Shown: positions 10,328 to 18,820 of the stretch, in pieces
Layout: the number at the start of each line of letters is the position of its first letter
Position numbering within the stretch: the stretch's first letter is position 1
From: Paenibacillus sp. PCH8
GTDB taxonomy: Bacteria > Bacillota > Bacilli > Paenibacillales > Paenibacillaceae
NCBI RefSeq assembly: GCF_002968835.1
Contig: NZ_PKQK01000002.1
Span: 806,001 to 870,000 of the forward strand
Length of the DNA: 64,000 nt
Direction: 5' to 3'
Made by a program: the position numbers and the translations under genes
Notes under the pieces: generated by a model
The model's input: the letters and a program-made list of their open reading frames with translations, nothing else
Database searches by the model: none
What the model was told of the DNA's origin: nothing

Positions 10328-10456
10328 CTACTGTCGTTTGGATGAGACAACTCATTTTGTAATCTCCCCGATGAAATCCGACTTTGTAACGGCAGGCACA
10401 TCCATAACCATCGAACCCGTCATTTACATAGTTGCAGCAGCTACAGCAACTCCTGA
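10328..10456 (-). pseudogene. possible cysteine-rich small ORF or remnant
   Basis: An open frame of about 42 codons reads SCCSCCNYVNDGFDGYGCA, then CRYKVGFH and ends LIQTTVE. It has no ATG start; only an in-frame region after AGGAG is available. The clustered cysteines and aromatic residues look protein-like, so it may be a decayed small gene. It lies in the 420-nt spacer before the holin. Low confidence. Confidence 0.25.
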
Positions 10457-10573
10457 TATGTCAGGAACTGTGCGGGCAAAGACGAAACGGATATTCGCGG
10501 GTTAAAAGCCTCTCGATTAAACACGGATCCGCCCCCTTAAATATGAGAAGCCCCCTGACCACTCCAGAAGGCA

Positions 10574-10600
10574 TAAAAATAGCGCTCAACAGGGAGCGCA
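10574..10600 (-). terminator. terminator after the fibre-head-like gene
   Basis: Minus-strand stem GCGCTCC/GAGCGC followed by TATTTTTATGCC. It resembles the terminator at 11175-11205 in both layout and its TATTTTTATGCC tail. Confidence 0.6.
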
Positions 10601-10682
10601 CCAACAACTAGGTTATATTAAACGCCCCGGAATAAAATTCCGGCTTCATTTAATTTTCCGCCTCCCTTTAATTTTTGAATCT

Positions 10683-11144
10683 TTACAAAATAACACTACC
10701 TATTAAATTGTTATCGGGCAACGATATGGAAACAGTAAAATTCCTAACTGTAACACTGCCAACCGACGGGTCTGTTCTTTTAACGTAAATTTGCACTAAG
10801 TCATCTTTAACGAAGGAAATATCTTCAAAAAAAGATTGAGTTATGCTCCCGCTAATAACTCTGTTCGTGCCAACAATTATTCCATTTTTGTAAATAACGC
10901 CTTCTGCGCCATAAGCACCCGAAGACATTTCGAATCTAACTCTAAACGTACCTGTTTTATTTACCTTTATTTCTTTTACTTTGGTGAAGGCGGTTGATTG
11001 AGTGGACGATGAAGAAAAACTACCCACTACGATAACATCCCCTGCGCTAACCGTATCTGGAATAGATAATCCAACTGCTCCGTCAATCAAGTAATTGTCT
11101 AACAAGTAATTATCAAGTAAAGGCATAGATTCACCACATTTCAT
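10683..11144 (-). CDS. stand-alone tail-fibre head-like protein
   Basis: A 153-residue beta-rich protein. It begins with a repeated LLDNYLLDNYLIDG stretch, followed by a domain that can be aligned by eye to the last 110 residues of the module B fibre: FRVRFEMSS with YRVSYHTRS, FFEDISF with FVEDISL, and LVQIYVK with VLQLYLW. A receptor-binding or fibre-tip role is inferred. The gene sits between two look-alike terminators, and its RBS (GGAGGG) is inside an inverted repeat at 11151-11176. ATG 11144 is used; a second ATG at 11126 is also possible. Confidence 0.65.
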   Translation of the reverse strand: MKCGESMPLLDNYLLDNYLIDGAVGLSIPDTVSAGDVIVVGSFSSSSTQSTAFTKVKEIKVNKTGTFRVRFEMSSGAYGAEGVIYKNGIIVGTNRVISGSITQSFFEDISFVKDDLVQIYVKRTDPSVGSVTVRNFTVSISLPDNNLIGSVIL

Positions 11145-11150
11145 TAAGAT

Positions 11151-11176
11151 ATGCCCTCCATCTGATCAGAGGGCAT
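11151..11176. promoter_or_regulatory. inverted repeat covering the RBS of the fibre-head-like gene
   Basis: Arms ATGCCCTC and GAGGGCAT with a 10-nt loop. On the minus strand the downstream arm carries GGAGGG, the likely RBS of the gene starting at 11144. Folding would hide the RBS, for instance in read-through transcripts. The effect is inferred. Confidence 0.5.
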
Positions 11177-11205
11177 AAAAATAGCGTTCCCATTTCGGAA
11201 CGCTT
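11175..11205 (-). terminator. terminator after the XkdX-position gene
   Basis: Minus-strand stem AGCGTTCC/GGAACGCT with loop, followed by TATTTTTATGCC. It overlaps the end of the 45-codon gene stopping at 11207 and would limit transcription into the next gene. Confidence 0.65.
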
Positions 11206-11206
11206 G

Positions 11207-11344
11207 TTACACGATATTGCCGTTTTGATCCATTCCAGTAGCTTCGAGAGCCGCTTTTACTTTGTCACGGTTACCACCAGCAGTTGGTACATCATCAATT
11301 GAAATAACGCCTTTATGAATCATAGCCACGTATACAGCCAACAT
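11207..11344 (-). CDS. XkdX-position small tail protein
   Basis: A 45-residue protein beginning MLAVYVAMIHKGVISIDDVP. In PBSX the order is fibre (XkdV), XkdW, then the tiny XkdX, and this gene has the same place and size after an XkdW-position gene. The ATG at 11344 has GGAGGGGGGTGAG 4 nt upstream, better than the longer in-frame start. It overlaps nothing and ends at a terminator. Function unknown; the XkdX link rests on position and length. Confidence 0.6.
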   Translation of the reverse strand: MLAVYVAMIHKGVISIDDVPTAGGNRDKVKAALEATGMDQNGNIV

Positions 11345-11399
11345 ATTCTCACCCCCCTCCATGATCGTTCCGGCCATACGGATCAGCAACCAAGCAATC

Positions 11400-11849
11400 C
11401 TATTCCGCATTGCCCGCATCCGGGAGCGTTGACAACAACAATGCGTGCAGCTCCATCAGCGCAAGTTGATTGAGTGTGTTTTCCTCAGCCAGCTTTTCAT
11501 TACGCACGTCCGATTCTGCCAGCCGTTGCTTCAAATCATTGATCTGACTTTCCAATGAAAACGTTGGAGGTTTTGGTTCTTCGTCTTCTTTGACAGGATA
11601 CAAGAACAACGGCTCCAATGTTTCAAGATCAATACGAACAATTTCTCCACCTTCGAACCGATCAAACATATACGCTCCATGTTCAAGTTGAATAAAGTCA
11701 ACTTCTTCCAACACTTTCTCTGCCAATGCTTTGTACAATTTAAAGTCTTGTTCCTTTGTGGTTTCGACAACAGGCCCAGCGTATTCGGGAGTAATGACAA
11801 TGACATTGCCAGAATTGACATCATAATAAACCTTTGATCCTATTAACAT
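11400..11849 (-). CDS. XkdW-position tail protein
   Basis: A 149-residue acidic protein: an N-terminal beta-rich part (MLIGSKVYYDVNSGNVIVIT) and a C-terminal coiled coil from about residue 97 (SLESQINDLKQRLAESD onward). The position between fibre genes and the tiny XkdX-position gene matches PBSX XkdW. Such proteins are thought to serve fibre assembly or attachment, which is inference here. It starts one base after the upstream gene stops, implying co-translation. Confidence 0.7.
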   Translation of the reverse strand: MLIGSKVYYDVNSGNVIVITPEYAGPVVETTKEQDFKLYKALAEKVLEEVDFIQLEHGAYMFDRFEGGEIVRIDLETLEPLFLYPVKEDEEPKPPTFSLESQINDLKQRLAESDVRNEKLAEENTLNQLALMELHALLLSTLPDAGNAE

Positions 11850-12467
11850 TTATTGCACCACCTTTTCCATGATGATCGTAAATTGAGCGGTTGAAGTTGT
11901 CGCAGCATGATACAACTGTTTTCCTTTAGCCAAGAAAATTTTCGGTAACGGCACAATCAATGTGTCATAAGGCTTAATTAATTTGCTATTAATTAAAGAA
12001 ATCGACGTATTCAATGAAACCGTAGCAGCCGTATTCGTGCTATTGCAAATCACGATAGACTTTATAATTGCATCAAAGTCATTTGCAGGTGAATATATTC
12101 CGCCACCGCCTACAGTAACAACCGTAACTGCTTTTAAATACGGGTAATTTGCAGAATCATAATCTCTTTCAAATCCGGATATGAGCATTCTGACGCTTGA
12201 AGTGGACCCAGAAACGGTTATACTTTCTCCAGGCAAAAGAGGAAAGTCCAACTCGTCGAGCACCAAAGTATCTCCGCCTTTTAACGTGTGATCGTATGCA
12301 ATATTTCCGCCGCCCATTGTCAACCTAAACGTAACGACAGTATTAGTTGACGAATTGCATATGATTGCCGATTTTATTACGGAGTATTTACCCGATGGAA
12401 CAGTGTAAACAATCGTCGAAGTCGTAGGTACATTTCCTTCGAAAATCGATTTAATTGTATCTGCCAT
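11850..12467 (-). CDS. fibre-associated protein with two repeated beta domains
   Basis: A 205-residue protein made of two similar halves. Each has an IIKS(A/I)(I/V)ICNS motif, a T-rich strand and a TL(V/I)(L/V)-type strand (residues about 30-110 and 125-203). I do not recognise a named family; a decoration or fibre-accessory role is inferred from the place straight after the large fibre gene. Its ATG overlaps the fibre stop (TAATG), so the two are translationally coupled. Confidence 0.7.
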   Translation of the reverse strand: MADTIKSIFEGNVPTTSTIVYTVPSGKYSVIKSAIICNSSTNTVVTFRLTMGGGNIAYDHTLKGGDTLVLDELDFPLLPGESITVSGSTSSVRMLISGFERDYDSANYPYLKAVTVVTVGGGGIYSPANDFDAIIKSIVICNSTNTAATVSLNTSISLINSKLIKPYDTLIVPLPKIFLAKGKQLYHAATTSTAQFTIIMEKVVQ

Positions 12468-14833
12468 TATTCAATCGACCCCCAAACATTTCTTTTATTT
12501 TGTAAGGCTTTAAGTGCTTCACTTAATGATCTTTCAACAACGGATAAGGACGTTGCACCTTGTTGTACGTCATGTACCAAGTTTGTAAGCAACGCCTTTT
12601 CGTTGTCCGGGACTGATCCGACAAATGCCGCTATCGGGAACGTGTCCAGCATCAGATATGTGACTTTGTAGTCGGCCGATGGATCGAACAATGAAACTGC
12701 TCGATAAGCACGCTCCAGTCCGTAACTGTTCGCGTCCGTAGACCTTTCCCACTTTTCCGAACAGCCGTTTTTATAAATCGTCATAACCTTTTTAGCTTTG
12801 TATTTTAGTGGGTTTGACGCAACTACACTGCTCGCATTTGAGTTTATTTCGTAAGTGCCCCATTGAGTCGATAATGCTGGCTTTGTCCCTTCACGCAACA
12901 CAATCCCCGTTCCCACTTCCACCTGATTATCTCCCTCAATCAACGTCAATTGTCCCTCGGACGTGATCGGCTCGACAGTTGGTATTGCAAGTTGATATAC
13001 AAGCTGGTATGACGAAATTGTCCCATCTTTAATAGAGGGAGAACTCTCGTTTACTGGTACTGACGTTCTTAAATGTGCCCATGTGCTATTCCAGTTGGCC
13101 GGAGGTGAGTATCCTATCGGTGTCCATGTTTTTTGAGACGCGTTTGTCGGATCATTGTAATTGCTGGCGCTCATGTTACGCATCGTCCAGCCCATGAAAT
13201 ACGCCTTAATCTCATTGACTGTTGGCGTGTATGCGTCTCCCCAACCGCCGTCGTTATTTGAAATTGATATCCATATTGCTCCAGGGTAACGATCTTTATT
13301 CCCTACATTGAATTGATCCGGAGCGTTTTTGGCGTCATCTGTTTTATCTAACGTTAATTGCTTTCCATCATACTTGGTCATAAAGCATCTTTCGTTAGTC
13401 GTTTCAGAACGATTATTTACGTATCCAGATGCTACAACATATCCTGTATATCTGTTCCTTCCACTTATAGGGAGGTTTTCATTCGTTACGTCTAACATTC
13501 TCCACTTCGCCATCTTGAAATATTGCCCGTCCTTTCCGAACACTTCTTCAGCATTTGCCCCGGTTAATGGATCAGCATGTAAATCCGTTTGCAATGCGAG
13601 CATAGCGTCCTCACGCGGTTTGAACGGTTTGGCTGTTGTGCCGATATTGAGTATTGGATTTGAAAAGGCATACGCCCCAATGCCTTTCGATCCATTTCCG
13701 ATAATAACACTCAAGTAAGCAGCATTAGGGGATGTTTTAATATGCAATTCTACTGTATCCTGGTACCCAGAATTTTGAATGATAGTTCCGTTAATGTCCA
13801 TGTCCTGTAAGGCAATCATACCGTTGTGGGATAACGCAAATGTGTAATCTGTATTGGCTGCACATGGGATATTATATGTCCATCCCATATTATTTCCAGA
13901 TGCATTAAGCGTTGCGCTATACGAGCTATTGATTGACTGCCCATTCCCTGCCGTGACAGCCTTATAAAAAGGTGGCAATAGATTAGCCCCATATCGAAGC
14001 GCATACGGATTTCGCACAGGTTGAACGCTATCAACATAAGGATATTTAACGTTGAGTTGGTCGGATGTCAAGGACTTATCTTCATCGGCAACTTTGTACA
14101 TAGCTGCCTTAGAGAAATGCACTTGCGATCCGTTTGATGCTTCGTAAGTCGCATATTCTGCGGTTAATTTAAATCCAAATGTTGTATCCCACCCGTCCAC
14201 AATAGCTTGAGTTACTGTAATCATTCCATATAGTTCATAATTTGTTCCGTTAACAGGGTTCTCAATGTTCTTTGCAGTAAATCTATTAAGAGTAGTTGAA
14301 TACAGGTATAGCTGCAATTGTTTAGCCGTTCCCACAATATGAGTAGCAAGAACACGTAAAAACAATTTATCCCCTACCTTTGGAGTTAAGGAAGAAATAT
14401 GCTTATAGTTAGTCAATTGAGGATTTACACCAGAACCATCACCTGTGACAGTTATAATGTTATTTGTTGTCGTTCTTGTACCGAAACCTATATTCCATTT
14501 CGTGGCATCCACAAAATTACCATCCCGCCCCAACAAATTCACCAGCGTTCGGCCCTTCAACCCTTCCAACTTAAATGCCGAAGCACGTTCAGCATTAATA
14601 ACTTGTAACCCTGGCTCCAACGTCACCGATCTGCGCTTCTCCGTATCCAACCGCTCCTGAATACTACTCACCTTTGTCGCGGTTTCCTCAGCCTTTTCTT
14701 CGATATGCCCTATACCCTCATCAACCTTCTCCCAGTTCTGATCCAAATACTTTTCCAGATCAAAATTCGTAGTCGAGGGCGAGGAACGGTCAATCTTATT
14801 TAGCCCCAAATTCGGTGTTTTTGGTTCATTCAT
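12467..14833 (-). CDS. large tail fibre / receptor-binding protein of module A
   Basis: A 788-residue fibre in the XkdV position. The N-terminal part (MNEPKTPNLGLNKIDRSSPS, then a coiled coil to about residue 65) should attach to the baseplate. The rest is beta-rich, with repeated carbohydrate-binding-like stretches such as NFVDATKWNIGFGT and FKMAKWRMLDVTNENLPISG. A C-terminal helix (VERSLSEALKALQNKR) ends the protein. It would decide which cells the module A particle binds. The ATG has GGAGGTGGAG 5 nt upstream and follows the XkdU-like gene directly. It is twice the length of the module B fibre and unlike it. Confidence 0.85.
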   Translation of the reverse strand: MNEPKTPNLGLNKIDRSSPSTTNFDLEKYLDQNWEKVDEGIGHIEEKAEETATKVSSIQERLDTEKRRSVTLEPGLQVINAERASAFKLEGLKGRTLVNLLGRDGNFVDATKWNIGFGTRTTTNNIITVTGDGSGVNPQLTNYKHISSLTPKVGDKLFLRVLATHIVGTAKQLQLYLYSTTLNRFTAKNIENPVNGTNYELYGMITVTQAIVDGWDTTFGFKLTAEYATYEASNGSQVHFSKAAMYKVADEDKSLTSDQLNVKYPYVDSVQPVRNPYALRYGANLLPPFYKAVTAGNGQSINSSYSATLNASGNNMGWTYNIPCAANTDYTFALSHNGMIALQDMDINGTIIQNSGYQDTVELHIKTSPNAAYLSVIIGNGSKGIGAYAFSNPILNIGTTAKPFKPREDAMLALQTDLHADPLTGANAEEVFGKDGQYFKMAKWRMLDVTNENLPISGRNRYTGYVVASGYVNNRSETTNERCFMTKYDGKQLTLDKTDDAKNAPDQFNVGNKDRYPGAIWISISNNDGGWGDAYTPTVNEIKAYFMGWTMRNMSASNYNDPTNASQKTWTPIGYSPPANWNSTWAHLRTSVPVNESSPSIKDGTISSYQLVYQLAIPTVEPITSEGQLTLIEGDNQVEVGTGIVLREGTKPALSTQWGTYEINSNASSVVASNPLKYKAKKVMTIYKNGCSEKWERSTDANSYGLERAYRAVSLFDPSADYKVTYLMLDTFPIAAFVGSVPDNEKALLTNLVHDVQQGATSLSVVERSLSEALKALQNKRNVWGSIE

Positions 14834-15379
14834 TTAAGCTCCACCTCCTGCAAATTTATCCTGCCGGGTCTGTTCAATCTCTTTCAGCGTCATGCTTTCA
14901 ACCTCCGCAATCGTCAAATACCGTAGACGGTACTCCACGGTCATGTGTGCAGGTTTGATATCCTCAATCGCTGCCTTCAAATCGTCCAGATTGGGCGGCA
15001 AGCCCCAAGTATCGATGAAGCGGATTCGGATCAAGTATTCCTCTGGCGAAACGGATACATCAATCCCGCCACTTTCGTAGGCCTGCGCCACGTTCTTGAG
15101 CATCGAACCGGAAACCTTACCACTTCCGCGCATTTTGGAAATGATTACGGATCTCCGCTGATCATCCGGCTTGGCTTGATTCGTCGGAATCTGCAAATCC
15201 TGCTCATAACGTTCCAATGCCCAGGTCGCAGACTCCGGGTAGAATTGATCCAGCACACTTTCCAAACCCACCGTAAGCTTGTCCAGCTCAACACCTTCGG
15301 TCTCTGTAAGAAGTTGCATCTCCAGCACATTTTCATACAGCGGGGGCAAAAGAGTCATTAATACCTCTGCTTTACTCAT
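14834..15379 (-). CDS. XkdU/DUF2313 (YmfQ-like) baseplate protein, module A
   Basis: A 181-residue protein of the family that links baseplate J to the fibre in Mu- and PBSX-type tails. Family marks are a TLLPPLYENV start, the ATWALERYEQDLQIP block, the SKMRGSGKVSGSMLKN motif and a C-terminal ALKPAHMTVEYRLRYL-like stretch (here DIKPAHMTVEY). It overlaps the baseplate J gene by 4 nt. The same blocks occur in the module B homologue at 25674-26264. Confidence 0.88.
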   Translation of the reverse strand: MSKAEVLMTLLPPLYENVLEMQLLTETEGVELDKLTVGLESVLDQFYPESATWALERYEQDLQIPTNQAKPDDQRRSVIISKMRGSGKVSGSMLKNVAQAYESGGIDVSVSPEEYLIRIRFIDTWGLPPNLDDLKAAIEDIKPAHMTVEYRLRYLTIAEVESMTLKEIEQTRQDKFAGGGA

Positions 15380-16434
15380 GTCACCTTCACCGTCCCAAGA
15401 ACAGCTACTGCGCCGGGGTCGATCTCCAGATTGGACATCCCACCATTCACCAGCAGATCGCTATAATCGATCACGGGCGGAATATCCAGAATGACATTGG
15501 CAATACGTGTCCAACGAACCAACGGGTCGGCAAAAGCTAGTTCTTTCAGATACGCTGTAACTCCCGTTTCAATCAGTGTCTTCACGCCCTCGTACGTTGA
15601 ACCAGAAGCAAGCGTGACCTGTACCTCCACATCAATAGGTATCTCTTGCGCTCCCACAACAGTAACCACAGGTCCGATTGGAGCAGCACCTTCGCCCATT
15701 CCATCCTGAGTTGGATCGATATATTCTTGCACCGCCTCAATGACCGCTTCAGCAGGTGTCTGCATCTCATTATTCAGCAATGCCACCTTGACTGTACCTG
15801 GCCCGTCCCATAGTGGAAAAGCCTTCGCTTTGCCCACACCGGAGTTTTCCCGTGCCCATAATTCATACTGATATTTGTTGGCACTCGTGACCGGACGGGA
15901 TACTTTATCCTGATATCGGTCATACAGGGCCTGATCCGTTTCCTCGTCTTCGCCAGGAACCAGCAACTGTGTCAATTCAGCTGTCGTCAGGCCAGCAATA
16001 TAATCGATGGGCAGCAGGGCCCCCGTATATTCATTACCTTCCGCTCCCGCGACCTCACATTCCAACACATATCGCCCTGCCGCGATGCGCTCCACAACAG
16101 CATATACCCGATCCCCCGTGGAAAAACGACTCTCCAAAGGAACCTCAACAGGCTTACCTTCGTTATCCCGAAAACTGCCAACCCAACGTGCCTTCGTGGC
16201 CGCTTTCCGACGAATGCCCGACCAAGCCACTGCACGATCCAGATACTCTCCAGAAGCTGTAGACGCAAACTTCAGATTGGCGTTCACATCCAACTCGATA
16301 TACATCTGAGCCATTTCCACAGCCGCTGGCGCAAGCGCATCATAGATAATGCTGCCTTCACGTTTATCCACACCATCCGGTACTCTGTCCAGCATTCTGT
16401 TTAAAATAACTTCAAACGTCTGCTCTTCATACAT
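15376..16434 (-). CDS. baseplate assembly protein J (XkdT-like), module A
   Basis: A 352-residue baseplate wedge protein. The N-terminal MLDRVPDGVDKREGSIIYDA block, the central RVPLWDGPGTV-like motif (AFPLWDGPGTVKVALL), EYIDPTQDGMGEGAAPIGP and the end VILDIPPVIDYSDL are typical of Baseplate_J. It overlaps its neighbours by a few bases on both sides, as expected in a tightly packed tail operon. It is clearly homologous to the module B protein but diverged. Confidence 0.92.
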   Translation of the reverse strand: MYEEQTFEVILNRMLDRVPDGVDKREGSIIYDALAPAAVEMAQMYIELDVNANLKFASTASGEYLDRAVAWSGIRRKAATKARWVGSFRDNEGKPVEVPLESRFSTGDRVYAVVERIAAGRYVLECEVAGAEGNEYTGALLPIDYIAGLTTAELTQLLVPGEDEETDQALYDRYQDKVSRPVTSANKYQYELWARENSGVGKAKAFPLWDGPGTVKVALLNNEMQTPAEAVIEAVQEYIDPTQDGMGEGAAPIGPVVTVVGAQEIPIDVEVQVTLASGSTYEGVKTLIETGVTAYLKELAFADPLVRWTRIANVILDIPPVIDYSDLLVNGGMSNLEIDPGAVAVLGTVKVT

Positions 16435-16840
16435 CCATGTTCACCTCCGTCTCTTCCCTGAAGCTGCCAAAATCCGTTTCCACGGTAAACGAAACCCTTA
16501 CTCCATCCGCCTCGTGGACAAAATCGAACTCGGTTACATCCGAAATGCGATCATCCGGAAGTAACGCTTCGTGAATCCAGCGTTCCAGTTCAGATTCAAC
16601 CATAGATCTCCCGGCCATTCCTTCCCAGGACCATTCCATACCGTAATCCGAAGAATAGATTAGATGCTCGTAGCGGCGTGTAGACAATGCTTTATAAACC
16701 GCCTGTTTTACCGCATCTTTTCCATCCAGTTGCAGTCTTCCAATCCGCTGTCCCGAAGCTTGAAACACATACGTCCGACTTGGAAGCACCGCAGCTTCTT
16801 CCTGATCTTCTGCACTGATCTGCGCACCCTGTGGAATCAT
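16427..16840 (-). CDS. DUF2634 baseplate protein (XkdS-like), module A
   Basis: A 137-residue protein with the family pattern TYVFQASGQRIGRLQLDGKD, KQAVYKALSTRRYEHLIYSSDYG and VESELERWIHEALL. XkdS-type proteins are gp25-like wedge components placed between hub and baseplate J. It overlaps both the upstream and downstream genes (ATGA-type junctions). Confidence 0.88.
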   Translation of the reverse strand: MIPQGAQISAEDQEEAAVLPSRTYVFQASGQRIGRLQLDGKDAVKQAVYKALSTRRYEHLIYSSDYGMEWSWEGMAGRSMVESELERWIHEALLPDDRISDVTEFDFVHEADGVRVSFTVETDFGSFREETEVNMDV

Positions 16841-17094
16841 GGATTCACCAGCCGATCCAGCACGACAAAGCTGTCTCCACCTTGAACACGTAACAACAAG
16901 ACATGGTCACCCATGGTCCAAGTTTTGTTCACTACGGATTCCGGCAGTACCAGAAAAGGTTCAGCCAATGCCAGCCGTTGTTCAACGGTGATCTCCAGAG
17001 GCTGGGTGTTTGTCACGCTTCCGTACATTACCTGAACGGGAGACTTGGCATCTACAGCGGCCACCGCCGCCTTTTTAATCACGTCCAGCATCAT
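16837..17094 (-). CDS. DUF2577 protein (XkdR-like), module A
   Basis: An 85-residue protein, MMLDVIKKAAVAAVDAKSP to FVVLDRLVNP, with the MGDHVLLLRVQGGDSFVVLD end seen in XkdR-type baseplate proteins. It lies in the fixed order hub, XkdR, XkdS, baseplate J. An RBS-like AAGGTGGTG precedes the ATG. It is shorter than the 136-residue module B counterpart but shares the end motif. Confidence 0.85.
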   Translation of the reverse strand: MMLDVIKKAAVAAVDAKSPVQVMYGSVTNTQPLEITVEQRLALAEPFLVLPESVVNKTWTMGDHVLLLRVQGGDSFVVLDRLVNP

Positions 17095-17100
17095 TTATCG

Positions 17101-18111
17101 TTACACCACCTTCAAATCCAGCGACATCGTATGCACGCCCCCCTGTACCTTATGCGTACATTCGTCTACCAGAAAATATTGATTAATCTTCAGTTCATTG
17201 ATCTGGATGTTGACAAAACTGCCTGCCCTCACCTTGAAATCACCAAGCGCATCCACCTTCAACGTCTGCGTCTCGCGATTGCGGAGGGTCATCAGGGTCT
17301 TGAGCATTTCATCAATCTGACCTTCGTTCAGGCCGTCATCCGCTTTTTGGTACAAAAAAAGCAGCCCCCATTGACGGATGCTGCCTGAGTCCTGATGAAC
17401 AAACGTTTCTCTTTTTCCCGTATCCTTGTTATCCCGGTACAACTTGATCTTGTTATACGTCTGGTCGTCAATTGACCGCGTATAGCTGTAATCCGTGAGC
17501 ATACTGTTATCCCCGATGACAAAGCCGTAAGGCATCTCTTCCACATCCCTAAGCACAAGCTTGCCGAAATCATCGTAGAAGATGTAGTTTTTGCCGCCAT
17601 AGATCAACGTTCGGTCGAGCGCCTCACAGATCATGTCGATTAGCTTTTTGTTATCAAATAACATGCGTGGAATAACATATTTCGGCTGGATCAACTCGCC
17701 CACCTTCAACTGAAAGTCGGTAGCAATTCGTTTGATCACATCCGTAGCCGTTGCGTTAACGAACTTATACGTCTGATTCGCGGTCAGATAACGAGTCTGG
17801 TCGTAGGCTTTGATTTTGACACTTTCGTCCTTGCCGCTATCCACCGAGAAGATATATCCGTAAAATATGCCTACCTCGTTGCTGATATATTTCACGACGT
17901 ATCCATTCTCATAGGTGAATTTCTTATTCTGGTACAGACTGCCCTTGATCAACGTGAATTCCAGAGAGGAAGGTTTGCCGATGCGGGAGGTTTTGTAAGT
18001 AATGTCGCCGACAATTTCGCTAATGTCCCAGATGTTGCCCTGCTTGTCATCCAGCAATAACCGTTCCTTCATGTTTGCCAGCTTATCATCCAGCCTGATC
18101 TGCTCTTGCAT
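17101..18111 (-). CDS. baseplate hub protein (XkdQ-like), module A
   Basis: A 336-residue gpD/gp27-like hub protein that anchors the tail tube to the baseplate. It contains the early SSLEFTLIKG and YVVKYISNEVGIFYGYIFSV strands, a TATDVIKRIATDFQLKVGEL domain near residues 120-140, and a C-terminal SFVNIQINELKINQYFLVDECTHKV stretch typical of XkdQ. The ATG has AAAGGAGAGG upstream. It follows the LysM gene by 13 nt. Confidence 0.88.
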   Translation of the reverse strand: MQEQIRLDDKLANMKERLLLDDKQGNIWDISEIVGDITYKTSRIGKPSSLEFTLIKGSLYQNKKFTYENGYVVKYISNEVGIFYGYIFSVDSGKDESVKIKAYDQTRYLTANQTYKFVNATATDVIKRIATDFQLKVGELIQPKYVIPRMLFDNKKLIDMICEALDRTLIYGGKNYIFYDDFGKLVLRDVEEMPYGFVIGDNSMLTDYSYTRSIDDQTYNKIKLYRDNKDTGKRETFVHQDSGSIRQWGLLFLYQKADDGLNEGQIDEMLKTLMTLRNRETQTLKVDALGDFKVRAGSFVNIQINELKINQYFLVDECTHKVQGGVHTMSLDLKVV

Positions 18112-18124
18112 ATTCCCTCTCCTT

Positions 18125-18820
18125 TCACGGAAGCTTGATCACAAGTCCAATTGGCAGCTTCTTCAGTTGTGCATCTTTGATGCCATTCAGCTTCTGCAGC
18201 TCTTTCCAGCGAGATCCATCTCCCAAATGGGCTTTAGCTACAGACCACAAGGAGTCTCCGGCTTTGAGTGTGACGGTCTTGGGCTGGATTTTTTCATTGG
18301 GCCGGGAGGCTTTGGTTTTTGTTTTCGAAGCAGCCGTATCCTTGCTGTCCTTGAGTGGCACTACTTTTTTGGCGGCATAGAAAATGAACTGCTTCAGCTT
18401 GATATCATACTGGATATCCCCCACCGTACCCGCTGTCTCCTTCCAGTCGAAGCTCTCAATGGAAACCGCCATATTAATAGTGTACCTTGCACTGGAAAAG
18501 AACAGCCTAACGGGTCTGCCCATCTGCATCCAACGGATGATCTTTTTCACATATTCATAGGGATCACGGTAAAACTGCTTCTGAATTGCCGGATGGCTTG
18601 CATCGTAGTTCAGATGATACGGGCTGTAGTCTGCCGGAAAAATTCCGCTGAAACTGACTTCACGCAGCTTCGGCGACTTGATCACGTTAATTTCACCCAA
18701 AGCGCTAACGTTAAACGTACTCCCGTCTCCCGAATCCGAAAACTCAATGCTCTCTGGTGTCACCGGGAAAAACATGTATTCGGAGCGGTTGTTGAAGCTT
18801 AGTTGAATATAATATTCCAC
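18125..18820 (-). CDS. LysM tail protein (XkdP-like), module A
   Basis: A 231-residue protein with an N-terminal XkdP-type domain (FFPVTPESIEFSDSGDGST) and a C-terminal LysM domain from about residue 175 (LKAGDSLWSVAKAHLGDGSR to LPIGLVIKLP). In contractile tails the LysM part is thought to bind peptidoglycan or the hub end. It starts with GTG directly after the tape-measure stop (TAAGTG), implying coupled translation. The module B equivalent has the same layout. Confidence 0.9.
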   Translation of the reverse strand: MEYYIQLSFNNRSEYMFFPVTPESIEFSDSGDGSTFNVSALGEINVIKSPKLREVSFSGIFPADYSPYHLNYDASHPAIQKQFYRDPYEYVKKIIRWMQMGRPVRLFFSSARYTINMAVSIESFDWKETAGTVGDIQYDIKLKQFIFYAAKKVVPLKDSKDTAASKTKTKASRPNEKIQPKTVTLKAGDSLWSVAKAHLGDGSRWKELQKLNGIKDAQLKKLPIGLVIKLP

